Positions 1-5,148 of a stretch of DNA of 5,148 nt are shown here, piece by piece. Position 1 is the first letter of the stretch; the number at the start of each line of letters is the position of its first letter. The position numbers and the translations under genes were made by a program. This DNA comes from an uncultured Bacteroides sp. (GTDB taxonomy: Bacteria > Bacteroidota > Bacteroidia > Bacteroidales > Bacteroidaceae): assembly GCF_910586915.1 (NCBI RefSeq), contig NZ_CAJULN010000076.1, positions 1 through 5,148 on the forward strand, given 5' to 3'. The notes below the pieces were generated by a model. The model saw nothing but the letters and a program-made list of their open reading frames with translations, ran no database searches and was not told the DNA's origin.

Positions 1-1
1 G

Positions 2-1021
2 GCAGGCTTTACGACCGTCACCTGCGCGTGCGATGAATTGGGCAATGTCGACATGGACGACTTGCGTGCCAAAGCCGAAGCAAACAAAAACGAATTGGCC
101 GCACTGATGATTACCTATCCCTCCACACATGGTATCTTTGAGACGGAGATAAAGGAAATCTGCGAAATCATTCACGCGTGCGGCGCACAAGTATATATGG
201 ATGGCGCCAACATGAACGCACAAGTAGGGCTTACCAACCCAGGCTTTATCGGTGCCGATGTCTGCCATCTGAATCTTCACAAGACATTCGCTTCTCCTCA
301 CGGCGGCGGCGGTCCGGGAGTAGGTCCCATCTGTGTGGCGGCCCATCTGGTTCCCTTCCTGCCCGGACATGGTATCTTCGGAAACGTGCAGAACCAAGTA
401 TCTTCCGCTCCCTTCGGAAGTGCGGGTATCCTGCCCATCACCTACGGATATATCCGCATGATGGGCACGGAAGGTCTGACGCAGGCTACCCAGATTGCGA
501 TTCTGAATGCCAACTACCTGGCAGCTTGTCTGAAAGACACTTACGGAATCGTCTATCGCGGAGCAAATGGTTTTGTGGGACACGAAATGATTCTGGAATG
601 CCGCAAAGTGCACGAGGAAACAGGTATTTCGGAGAATGACATTGCCAAACGTCTGATGGATTACGGCTATCATGCTCCTACCCTCTCCTTCCCGGTTCAC
701 GGCACATTGATGATTGAGCCGACAGAAAGCGAAAGCCTTGCCGAACTGGACAACTTCGTAGCTGTCATGCTGAATATATGGAAAGAAATCCAGGAGGTGA
801 AGAACGGCGAAGCGGACAAGAATGACAATGTGTTGATTAACGCTCCGCATCCCGAATATGAGATTGTCGGTGAGCATTGGGAACACTCATACACACGCGA
901 GAAAGCGGCTTACCCGATAGAAAGTGTGCGTGAGAACAAGTTCTGGATAAATGTGGCACGTGTGGACAACACGCTGGGAGACCGCAAACTGCTGCCTACC
1001 CGTTACGGAACATTCGATTGA
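2..1021 (+). CDS. gcvP: Glycine dehydrogenase (decarboxylating), P-protein, C-terminal part (5' truncated by window)
   Basis: This is the P-protein of the glycine cleavage system. It is a cytosolic PLP enzyme that decarboxylates glycine and passes the aminomethyl group to lipoylated GcvH. The reading frame is open from base 2 to the TGA at 1019-1021, giving 339 visible residues; full P-proteins are about 950 aa, so roughly the last third is present. The true start lies outside the window, and the TTG at 38 is only an internal codon. The PLP-binding motif HLNLHKTF is clear, with the Schiff-base lysine codon at 281-283, followed by the glycine-rich PHGGGGPGVGPI loop typical of the family. The conserved FGSAGILPI and FPVHGTLMIEPTESE segments are also present. 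No frameshift or missing key residue is seen. A strong hairpin follows 28 nt after the stop, so gcvP ends its transcription unit. Identification is very secure. Confidence 0.97.
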   Translation, partial: AGFTTVTCACDELGNVDMDDLRAKAEANKNELAALMITYPSTHGIFETEIKEICEIIHACGAQVYMDGANMNAQVGLTNPGFIGADVCHLNLHKTFASPHGGGGPGVGPICVAAHLVPFLPGHGIFGNVQNQVSSAPFGSAGILPITYGYIRMMGTEGLTQATQIAILNANYLAACLKDTYGIVYRGANGFVGHEMILECRKVHEETGISENDIAKRLMDYGYHAPTLSFPVHGTLMIEPTESESLAELDNFVAVMLNIWKEIQEVKNGEADKNDNVLINAPHPEYEIVGEHWEHSYTREKAAYPIESVRENKFWINVARVDNTLGDRKLLPTRYGTFD

Positions 1022-1049
1022 CGGATTGGAAAAGAATAGGCCGAAATAA

Positions 1050-1089
1050 CAAAATTCCCCTCTTTCTTCTGAGAAGGAGGGGAATTTTG
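1050..1089. terminator. Bidirectional intrinsic terminator between convergent genes
   Basis: A perfect 13-bp inverted repeat is present: CAAAATTCCCCTC at 1050-1062 and GAGGGGAATTTTG at 1077-1089. Inside it a further 3-bp CTT/AAG extension closes a five-base loop after a small TTT bulge. The stem has a GC-rich core and A/T tracts at its base, so each strand shows a run of T after the core. It lies between the gcvP stop (1021) and the convergent nitroreductase stop (1117), where it would serve both genes. Terminator function is inferred from structure and position. Confidence 0.85.
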
Positions 1090-1116
1090 CTATGCAGAAC
1101 GGTTGAATCCACCGGA

Positions 1117-1686
1117 TCATCCGACAATCGTCACCGTGCCCGCTTTCACCACCTTCTCCTTCATCGGAATCTGCGGGTCGGCATATCCCAAAGCCACACA
1201 ACCATACACCTTATGATGTTCGGGCACACCCAATGAGGTGATAAACGCGCGCACTTCGGGGTCGTCGCAAGTCGTTCCGAGCTGGTTAATCCAACAGGAA
1301 CCGATTCCCAAAGAGCGAGCGGCAAGAAACATATTTTCTATCGCACAGGCACAGTCCATCGCCGCCCACCATTGAGTGGGTTCGTTGGAGACGATGACCA
1401 AAGTCGGAGCATGATAATAGCAGCAATACGTCTTGCTGTGTCCGCGTTCCTGCAAACGCGGGTCTTCACTTTTGGCGAAAGCCCCCTTGATGCGTTCGTT
1501 CAGTTCCGCCAGTTTATCCGCATTCCGCACCGCCGTGAAATGCCACGTTTCAAAATGCATTCCACTCGGCGCATAAGTTGCCGCTTCCAAAACCGCCGAC
1601 AAGTCCTCTTCCGAAACCTGCCGGTCTGTATAAGCCCTCACACTGCGGCGTGCTTTGATATTTTCTAAAATCTCATTTGTTTTCAT
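1117..1686 (-). CDS. Nitroreductase family protein (FMN-dependent oxidoreductase)
   Basis: The 189-aa protein has the length and layout of small nitroreductase-fold enzymes. These are homodimeric flavoproteins that use NAD(P)H to reduce nitro compounds, quinones or unidentified natural substrates in the cytoplasm. Visible signatures are the N-terminal FMN-phosphate motif RRSVRAY (residues 13-19), the APSGMHFETWHF segment (39-50) after the first helices, the helix ENMFLAARSLGIGSCWI (117-133) and the late CVALGYAD segment (163-170), where the family usually has a G-Y/G motif near the flavin. The usual C-terminal basic KxxR tail is not obvious; the end reads KAGTVTIVG. The ATG at 1684-1686 fits the family N-terminus. 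The gene begins 28 nt after the HpaII-like gene stops, with no convincing own promoter, so it is probably the last gene of that operon. The family is certain; the physiological substrate cannot be told. Confidence 0.92.
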   Translation of the reverse strand: MKTNEILENIKARRSVRAYTDRQVSEEDLSAVLEAATYAPSGMHFETWHFTAVRNADKLAELNERIKGAFAKSEDPRLQERGHSKTYCCYYHAPTLVIVSNEPTQWWAAMDCACAIENMFLAARSLGIGSCWINQLGTTCDDPEVRAFITSLGVPEHHKVYGCVALGYADPQIPMKEKVVKAGTVTIVG

Positions 1687-1714
1687 ACGATGTGATGTCT
1701 ATCTTGTTTAAAAG

Positions 1715-2800
1715 TTATCTTTTCAGCAGTCCGATTTTCGCATTCAGTTTGAAGTAATACACCCCGTTCTCCCTTTCCAGAAAACCGTATTTATCCTTCT
1801 CCAGCGCACCTTTCTCCAAACGGGTATTGAAGAAGAGAAAATCTTCCATCGCCTGTCTCTCCGATTTATGATAACAAAGCACATTTCCGCTTCCATCCAC
1901 TAACAGAACACCCTCTACCGCCGAATCCTGCCCATTGTATATCTTCGCCGGACGCATTCCCAACGCCAGCGCCATGAGAAACTGCTTGACCTTGAATTCA
2001 TAGAACTTATGCTTGGTGATAAGTTCGTCCTTGATTTTCAAAGGGTTCATCTGTTTGATAATCTCGGTCAGCTCGCTGATGCGCGCTACGCCGTCCAAGT
2101 GCATGATGCGCACCATCTCCGTCAGTACACGCGGAAAATGGAGGTCAATCATCAGCAGGTTGCTGCGGAACACCCTGTCTGCCACATCCGAATACTTGAG
2201 CACGCCGCCCAGCCGTTCAATCATCATCATGCGTTCCGCCACTTCGTTGGGCGATTCGGGCAGGGCATTAATCTTGTTCACCGTCGGAACGGCAAACTTT
2301 ACCCCGCTCTGCTCCAGTTTCAGATTCGCCGCACGTCCGCCGTCCATCAGCGGATTCATGGCACTCAGCCGCGAACGGACATTGAATCCCCTCAACGGCG
2401 CTTCGGGATGCCAAAAGGCGACCGAGAAATCGGTACGGTCTTCCGTCTTCGCTTCCAAATCAAAAATTCCCGCTTCGTCCAGAAACTCTTCCACACCGTC
2501 GGGCGAGGTCACGTCGTTTCCGGCAGAAGCCTTGACAGCCTGCAATATCAGGTCGGCGACAATGCCGAAATCCTCGCGCGGCAGGCTTCTGACACCCACC
2601 TCGCTTTCGATGCGGATTGTCTCTTGCCCGATATAATACCGGCGCGTCCCGTCGTGCTCTTCCCGTTGAATCATTGCAACAGGCCAGGAGACCTCTCCCG
2701 CCTTCGCCTCTGCGGTGCCCAACGCCACTTTTCCGTCTGCCAACAGGCGGAAGAAGGTGTAAAGTTCGCACCATTCTCTTTTAGTTGCTTCAAATGCCAT
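1715..2800 (-). CDS. HpaII-family (type II restriction endonuclease-like) protein, orphan and possibly inactive
   Basis: This 361-aa protein resembles the HpaII restriction endonuclease family (R.HpaII cuts CCGG and is of similar size). The match is from memory. Features I recognise are the N-terminal KREWCELYTFFRLLADGKV (residues 7-25), a D124-FSV strand leading to GFNVRSRL (138-145), then NPLMDGGRAANLK (149-161), and a C-terminal module with ALGMRPAKIYNG (279-290), GNVLCYH (305-311), FNTRLE (324-329) and a final YYFKLNAKIG. I recall the family reading GFSIKS where this protein reads GFNVRS, which would put arginine (R142) at the presumed catalytic lysine of the PD-(D/E)xK-type site. No DNA methyltransferase lies beside it; its neighbours are a C39-like peptidase and a nitroreductase. 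The frame is intact, so the gene is maintained. The ATG at 2798-2800 overlaps the end of the upstream gene by 11 nt, suggesting translational coupling. Family call is likely; restriction activity is doubtful. Confidence 0.75.
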   Translation of the reverse strand: MAFEATKREWCELYTFFRLLADGKVALGTAEAKAGEVSWPVAMIQREEHDGTRRYYIGQETIRIESEVGVRSLPREDFGIVADLILQAVKASAGNDVTSPDGVEEFLDEAGIFDLEAKTEDRTDFSVAFWHPEAPLRGFNVRSRLSAMNPLMDGGRAANLKLEQSGVKFAVPTVNKINALPESPNEVAERMMMIERLGGVLKYSDVADRVFRSNLLMIDLHFPRVLTEMVRIMHLDGVARISELTEIIKQMNPLKIKDELITKHKFYEFKVKQFLMALALGMRPAKIYNGQDSAVEGVLLVDGSGNVLCYHKSERQAMEDFLFFNTRLEKGALEKDKYGFLERENGVYYFKLNAKIGLLKR

Positions 2801-3548
2801 CTATCTTGTTCTTATTTAGTGAAAATTCTTGCTGATTGGTGATTGTGTCATTCGGCGTGCGTATCCGCTCCTTAGGGGTGATTACGATGAAACGTCCCGT
2901 CCAGCATCCGTTGAAATAAGAGGGGTTGCCCGGCTGCTTCCGGATGGGGTAACAGATGTTTTCCGCTTTGCTCCGCATCTGGGGCGAGCGGCCAGGGTCG
3001 TTCACCCACACGTGTGTGCTGTCAATGCCGCGAAGCACCATCCAGTGCCCTCGCTGCCCGGGACGCAAACCACGGACTGCCCCTGTATAGCGCACATTCA
3101 CCAGCACCGGAATGCCCCGGTCGATGTACTCCCTCAGCAGGCGGTAGTCTTTCTTTTGGAAATGCTCGGCGCTCACCATGTTTTCATAATAACGCGCCAA
3201 CGAATCTATCTCGAACGAGTAATATCCGCCCTGCCCTATCGAAGTGCGGCGGCGGAAGGGGGCGCGCTTCTTCAGAAAGTAGTTGCGCTGATACTCCACC
3301 AGTTTCTTTTCAGCATCTTCTGCCGAGCGTTGTTTGCCGGCGGTCATTCCCTTGAAATAATCGAACACCATCAGGGACGAGGCCAGGGAGCAGTGCGAAT
3401 AGGGACATCCGGTGATTTTCTGCGAATACCAGGGGATGGGGATGTCATTGGGGGCTGACTTCGGCGGCTCTTGTGCGCACACTTGGCTGTGTGCCCATGC
3501 AAGAAGGCCTGAAAGCAGGATGAAATATATACAGGTTCTCCGTCTCAT
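2790..3548 (-). CDS. Secreted C39-like (papain-fold) cysteine peptidase family protein
   Basis: The 252-aa protein begins with MRRRTC, then a hydrophobic stretch (IYFILLSGLLAWAH) and a likely signal peptidase I site after VCA (residues 23-25), so it should be exported. No lipobox is seen. The mature part looks like a C39-like peptidase domain: IPWYSQ with the probable oxyanion-hole Gln43, then the nucleophile region HCSLASSLMVFDYF with Cys53, GHWMVLRGID with His168 (167-176), and VNDPG with Asp184. This gives a complete Cys-His-Asp triad. The typical family motif is CGPAS, so CSLAS is a variant. Extra cysteines at 48, 199 and 215 could form disulfides. In bacteriocin exporters C39 domains cut double-glycine leaders, but stand-alone secreted versions have unknown substrates, and no ABC transporter or peptide gene is visible here. 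It starts 11 nt after yigZ and its last codons overlap the HpaII-like start. The 27-residue hydrophilic tail after FIVITP is probably unstructured. Confidence 0.8.
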   Translation of the reverse strand: MRRRTCIYFILLSGLLAWAHSQVCAQEPPKSAPNDIPIPWYSQKITGCPYSHCSLASSLMVFDYFKGMTAGKQRSAEDAEKKLVEYQRNYFLKKRAPFRRRTSIGQGGYYSFEIDSLARYYENMVSAEHFQKKDYRLLREYIDRGIPVLVNVRYTGAVRGLRPGQRGHWMVLRGIDSTHVWVNDPGRSPQMRSKAENICYPIRKQPGNPSYFNGCWTGRFIVITPKERIRTPNDTITNQQEFSLNKNKIDGI

Positions 3549-3559
3549 TCAGAAAAAAA

Positions 3560-4174
3560 TCAGTTCTCTTCGTTATCAAGAATGCGTGCCGTCTCGACTT
3601 TTTCCAGGCGTGCACGCAGTTTCGGCATCATCGAGCGGCGGATGCGCAGCGTCATGCTGCAATCCATGTCGTACGACTGGCTGATAATCTCCGGCTCCTC
3701 TTCCTTCACGATGCGCATCACGTCGTTCATAAAGGGATATTCGAACATAAGTGTCACCTCCTCGTCCACCGTTTTCTCTACAATCGTGGCGGCGGCGATG
3801 GCTTCGGCGGCGGCGGCCTTGTAAGCTACAATCAGTCCACTGGTTCCCAACTTGATTCCGCCGAAATAGCGGACTACGATGAGGAGGATATCCGTTAGTT
3901 CGTTGGAGTTTATCTGTCCGAGAATGGGTTTGCCTGCCGTGCCGGAGGGTTCTCCGTTGTCGTTGGCGCGGAAATCTTTGCGTGCCGCGCCCAACATATA
4001 GGCATAGCATACGTGCCGGGCATCGTAATACTTCTTCTGATAGGTTTCGAGATGTGCTTTTATCTCGTCGATGGTGCGCACAGGAATGGCTATGGCAATG
4101 AACTTGCTTCGCTTCTCTGTATAAACAGCCTCGGAAGGTTCGATAATGGTTTTGTAAGTATCTTCAGCAGTCAT
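3560..4174 (-). CDS. yigZ: YigZ/IMPACT family protein (UPF0029 plus DUF1949)
   Basis: The 204-aa protein matches the usual length and two-domain plan of bacterial YigZ. The N-terminal IMPACT/UPF0029 domain (about residues 15-125) carries all the signature motifs: RSKFIA (22-27), DARHVCYAYMLG (51-62), NDNGEPSGTAGKPIL (71-85) and VVRYFGGIKLGTSGL (100-114). The C-terminal part (about 138-196) corresponds to the ferredoxin-like DUF1949 domain. The biochemical role of YigZ is not settled; the eukaryotic IMPACT relative acts in translation control through GCN1/GCN2, and a nucleic-acid or ribosome-related role is only suggested for bacteria. The ATG at 4172-4174 fits the family N-terminus and lies four bases downstream of a Bacteroides-type -7 box, so the mRNA may be almost leaderless. 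It appears to be the first gene of a four-gene minus-strand operon. Confidence 0.95.
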   Translation of the reverse strand: MTAEDTYKTIIEPSEAVYTEKRSKFIAIAIPVRTIDEIKAHLETYQKKYYDARHVCYAYMLGAARKDFRANDNGEPSGTAGKPILGQINSNELTDILLIVVRYFGGIKLGTSGLIVAYKAAAAEAIAAATIVEKTVDEEVTLMFEYPFMNDVMRIVKEEEPEIISQSYDMDCSMTLRIRRSMMPKLRARLEKVETARILDNEEN

Positions 4175-4178
4175 GGTG

Positions 4179-4209
4179 CAAAGATACGGCTTTATTAAGA
4201 ATTTTCAAT
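4179..4209 (-). promoter_or_regulatory. Bacteroidetes-type promoter of the yigZ operon
   Basis: Read on the minus strand, a -33 element ATTG (complement of 4206-4209) is followed by exactly 19 nt and then TATCTTTG (complement of 4179-4186). This matches the known Bacteroides primary sigma-factor consensus TTTG / TAnnTTTG, perfectly in the -7 box. Only CACC separates the box from the yigZ ATG, so transcription should start at or within about three bases of the start codon. The spacing supports both the promoter and the chosen start. The exact start site is inferred. Confidence 0.85.
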
Positions 4210-4210
4210 C

Positions 4211-4218
4211 TATCTTTG
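4211..4218 (+). promoter_or_regulatory. Possible opposing -7 box (plus strand), divergent from the yigZ promoter
   Basis: TATCTTTG occurs on the plus strand and is the exact inverted copy of the yigZ -7 box 24 bp away. It would direct transcription rightwards into the repeat and hairpin region at 4228-4366. No TTG is found 19-20 nt upstream (the bases there are GGCT), so the -33 element is missing or weak. It could be a real divergent promoter, one half of an operator formed by the two inverted octamers, or chance. Confidence 0.3.
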
Positions 4219-4227
4219 TGAAATATT

Positions 4228-4337
4228 AGGGCCGGTGTGCGGCAGTCGGGCGGTCGGTGTGATACGGACAAGCGGTCGATTGGGTTGAAACGGGCAGTTG
4301 TTCCGTTACAAACGAGCGGTCGGACTGTTGCAATCAA
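4228..4337. repeat. Degenerate 22-bp tandem repeat (four clear units, a fifth decayed)
   Basis: Units starting at 4250, 4272, 4294 and 4316 align with no gaps at a period of 22 bp. The first seven bases are GCGGTCG in three units and GCAGTTG in the third. Position 12 (G), 14 (T) and 20 (C) are constant, and the second half trends to TTACAAACGA. The block at 4228-4249 matches the first unit at about 12 of 22 positions, including CGGTGTG, and may be a decayed fifth copy. The array fills much of the noncoding 4175-4391 gap between the yigZ promoter and the DUF1015 stop codon. No function is evident; protein-binding sites, structured RNA or a decayed minisatellite are possible. Confidence 0.6.
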
Positions 4338-4366
4338 CTGAATGACTACAACGGTTCGACCGCTCG
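4313..4366. terminator. Long imperfect hairpin downstream of DUF1015 gene (possible terminator or structured RNA)
   Basis: CGAGCGGTCG at 4313-4322 is perfectly complementary to CGACCGCTCG at 4357-4366. The pairing continues inward to 4330/4349, giving an 18-bp stem around an 18-base loop. In plus-strand RNA the two imperfect positions (4323/4356 and 4326/4353) are G-U wobbles; in minus-strand RNA they are mismatches. It starts about 25 nt past the DUF1015 stop. On that strand it is followed by only TTTGT, so it would be a mediocre intrinsic terminator. The better pairing in the plus sense leaves open a role in a plus-strand RNA. The left arm overlaps the last 22-bp repeat unit. Confidence 0.5.
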
Positions 4367-4391
4367 ATGGGTATAAAAGAAAAGGGGGTTC

Positions 4392-5148
4392 TTACTCCAG
4401 CTTATGAATCACCAGTCCCGAACGGAGCTTGGGTTCAAACCAGGTTGTTTTGGGCGGCATGATGTTGCCGGTGTCCGCAATGTCCATCAGTTGTTTCATC
4501 GACACGGGATAAAGTGCCAAAGCCACTTTCATTTCACCGCTGTCCACCCGTTTTTTCAGTTCGCCCAGTCCGCGGATACCGCCTACGAAGTCGATACGCT
4601 TGTCCGAACGCAAATCTTTGATTCCTAAAATCTCGTCCAGAATCAGATTGGAGGAGATGGTGACATCCAATACGCCGATAGGGTCGTCGTCGTTGTAGGT
4701 TCCCTCTTTGGCGGTCAGGCTATACCACCGGCCGTCGAGGTAGAGCGAGAAGTTGTGCAGGCCGGACGGGCGGTAGATGTCGGCTCCTTTCTCTTCTACG
4801 GTGAAGTTCTTCTGCAAGGCGGCGACAAACTGTGCGGGAGTCAGCCCGTTGAGGTCTTTCACCACACGGTTGTAGTCGATGATGGTGAGTTGGTTGGCGG
4901 GGAAGCAGACTGCCATGAAGTAATTGTACTCTTCATCTCCGCGATGGTCCGGGTTCTGCCGTGCCTTTTCGGCGCCGACCAATGCGGCGGCGGCAGAACG
5001 GTGGTGTCCGTCGGCAATATACAGGGCAGGCATTTGGGCAAATTCGGCGGTAATGGCGGCGATGTCCTCCTCACGGTCGATTGTCCAGAACGTATGGCCG
5101 AAGCCGTCGCCCGGGGCGATGAAGTCGTACACGGGCTTTTCGGCCGTA
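4392..5148 (-). CDS. DUF1015 family protein, C-terminal part (5' truncated by window)
   Basis: The frame is open from the right edge to the TAA at 4392-4394, with about 251 visible residues. Full-length family members are about 410 aa, so the N-terminal 40 percent or so is missing, and the GTG at 5130-5132 is an internal codon. Diagnostic segments are LYIADGHHRSAAAAL, with the conserved DGHHR (coded around 5000-5012), FMAVCFPANQLTIIDYNRVV, DPIGVLDVTISSNLIL with the downstream VGGIRGLGEL, and the C-terminal MPPKTTWFEPKLRSGL, which is highly characteristic. The molecular function of DUF1015 is not established. From memory, the family is often encoded with serA and serC in Bacteroidetes and Clostridia, which hints at a link to serine metabolism; no such gene is visible here, but upstream genes would lie beyond the window. 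It is followed by a 217-bp intergenic gap with a hairpin. Family assignment is secure, role is not. Confidence 0.93.
   Translation of the reverse strand, partial: TAEKPVYDFIAPGDGFGHTFWTIDREEDIAAITAEFAQMPALYIADGHHRSAAAALVGAEKARQNPDHRGDEEYNYFMAVCFPANQLTIIDYNRVVKDLNGLTPAQFVAALQKNFTVEEKGADIYRPSGLHNFSLYLDGRWYSLTAKEGTYNDDDPIGVLDVTISSNLILDEILGIKDLRSDKRIDFVGGIRGLGELKKRVDSGEMKVALALYPVSMKQLMDIADTGNIMPPKTTWFEPKLRSGLVIHKLE

Noticed and set aside
178..639. Plus-strand open frame of 153 codons inside gcvP
   Set aside because: It is out of frame with the unmistakable GcvP sequence and its product is arginine/serine-rich low-complexity shadow translation.
1711..1740. Possible own promoter for the nitroreductase (TAACTTTT on the minus strand)
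   Set aside because: It differs from TAnnTTTG at the final G, has no TTG at 19-20 nt upstream, and overlaps the end of the preceding gene in an operon-like arrangement.
2009..2842. Long plus-strand open frame (277 codons) opposite the HpaII-like gene
   Set aside because: It is antisense to a protein with recognisable family motifs, is rich in His/Arg/Gln as expected of a shadow frame, and shows no recognisable domain.
2829..3458. Plus-strand open frame of 209 codons opposite the C39-like peptidase
   Set aside because: The minus-strand product has a signal peptide and a full catalytic triad; the plus-strand translation shows no domain and no promoter.
4228..4337. CRISPR array
   Set aside because: The repeat units abut with no unique spacers, are only 22 bp and degenerate, and no cas gene is present.
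4342..4407. Tiny plus-strand ORF (21 codons, starting ATGACTACAACG) across the hairpin and into the DUF1015 3' end
   Set aside because: It is short, lacks a ribosome site, its codons are explained by the hairpin arm and the antisense of DUF1015, and no family is recognisable.
5130..5132. GTG as the start codon of the DUF1015 gene
   Set aside because: The frame stays open to the window edge and the family is much longer, so the codon is internal valine.

Overview
The window looks like a chromosomal segment of a Bacteroides-type organism (order Bacteroidales). Two things point there. The glycine dehydrogenase, YigZ and DUF1015 proteins read like Bacteroides versions of those families. The clearest promoter has the Bacteroidetes layout (TTG, 19 nt, TATCTTTG) and not the E. 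coli -35/-10 layout. The genus is inferred from memory of these families, not from a search.

Layout. Bases 2-1021 (+) hold the C-terminal third of gcvP, which runs in from the left edge. A strong hairpin at 1050-1089 separates it from a convergent minus-strand block. Read in the direction of transcription, that block is yigZ (4174-3560), a secreted C39-like cysteine peptidase (3548-2790), an HpaII-type restriction-endonuclease homologue (2800-1715) and a nitroreductase (1686-1117). Spacings are 11 nt, an 11-nt overlap and 28 nt, so one operon is likely, driven from a promoter lying directly against the yigZ start codon. Bases 4175-4391 are intergenic. They hold that promoter, a possible opposing plus-strand promoter box, a degenerate 22-bp tandem repeat and a long hairpin. 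Bases 4392-5148 (-) hold the C-terminal part of a DUF1015 protein that runs off the right edge.

How the parts relate. gcvP (glycine cleavage) and DUF1015 (a family I remember beside serine biosynthesis genes) suggest a serine/glycine metabolic neighbourhood, but they are in separate transcription units. The four-gene block between them has no obvious single pathway. Its most interesting member is the HpaII-like protein. It has no methyltransferase partner among the visible genes and carries arginine where I expect the catalytic lysine, so it may be a retired or repurposed restriction enzyme. The second point of interest is the 4175-4391 intergenic region, whose repeats, hairpin and paired promoter boxes could produce or control an RNA. 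I saw no tRNA, rRNA, CRISPR array, insertion sequence or attachment site.
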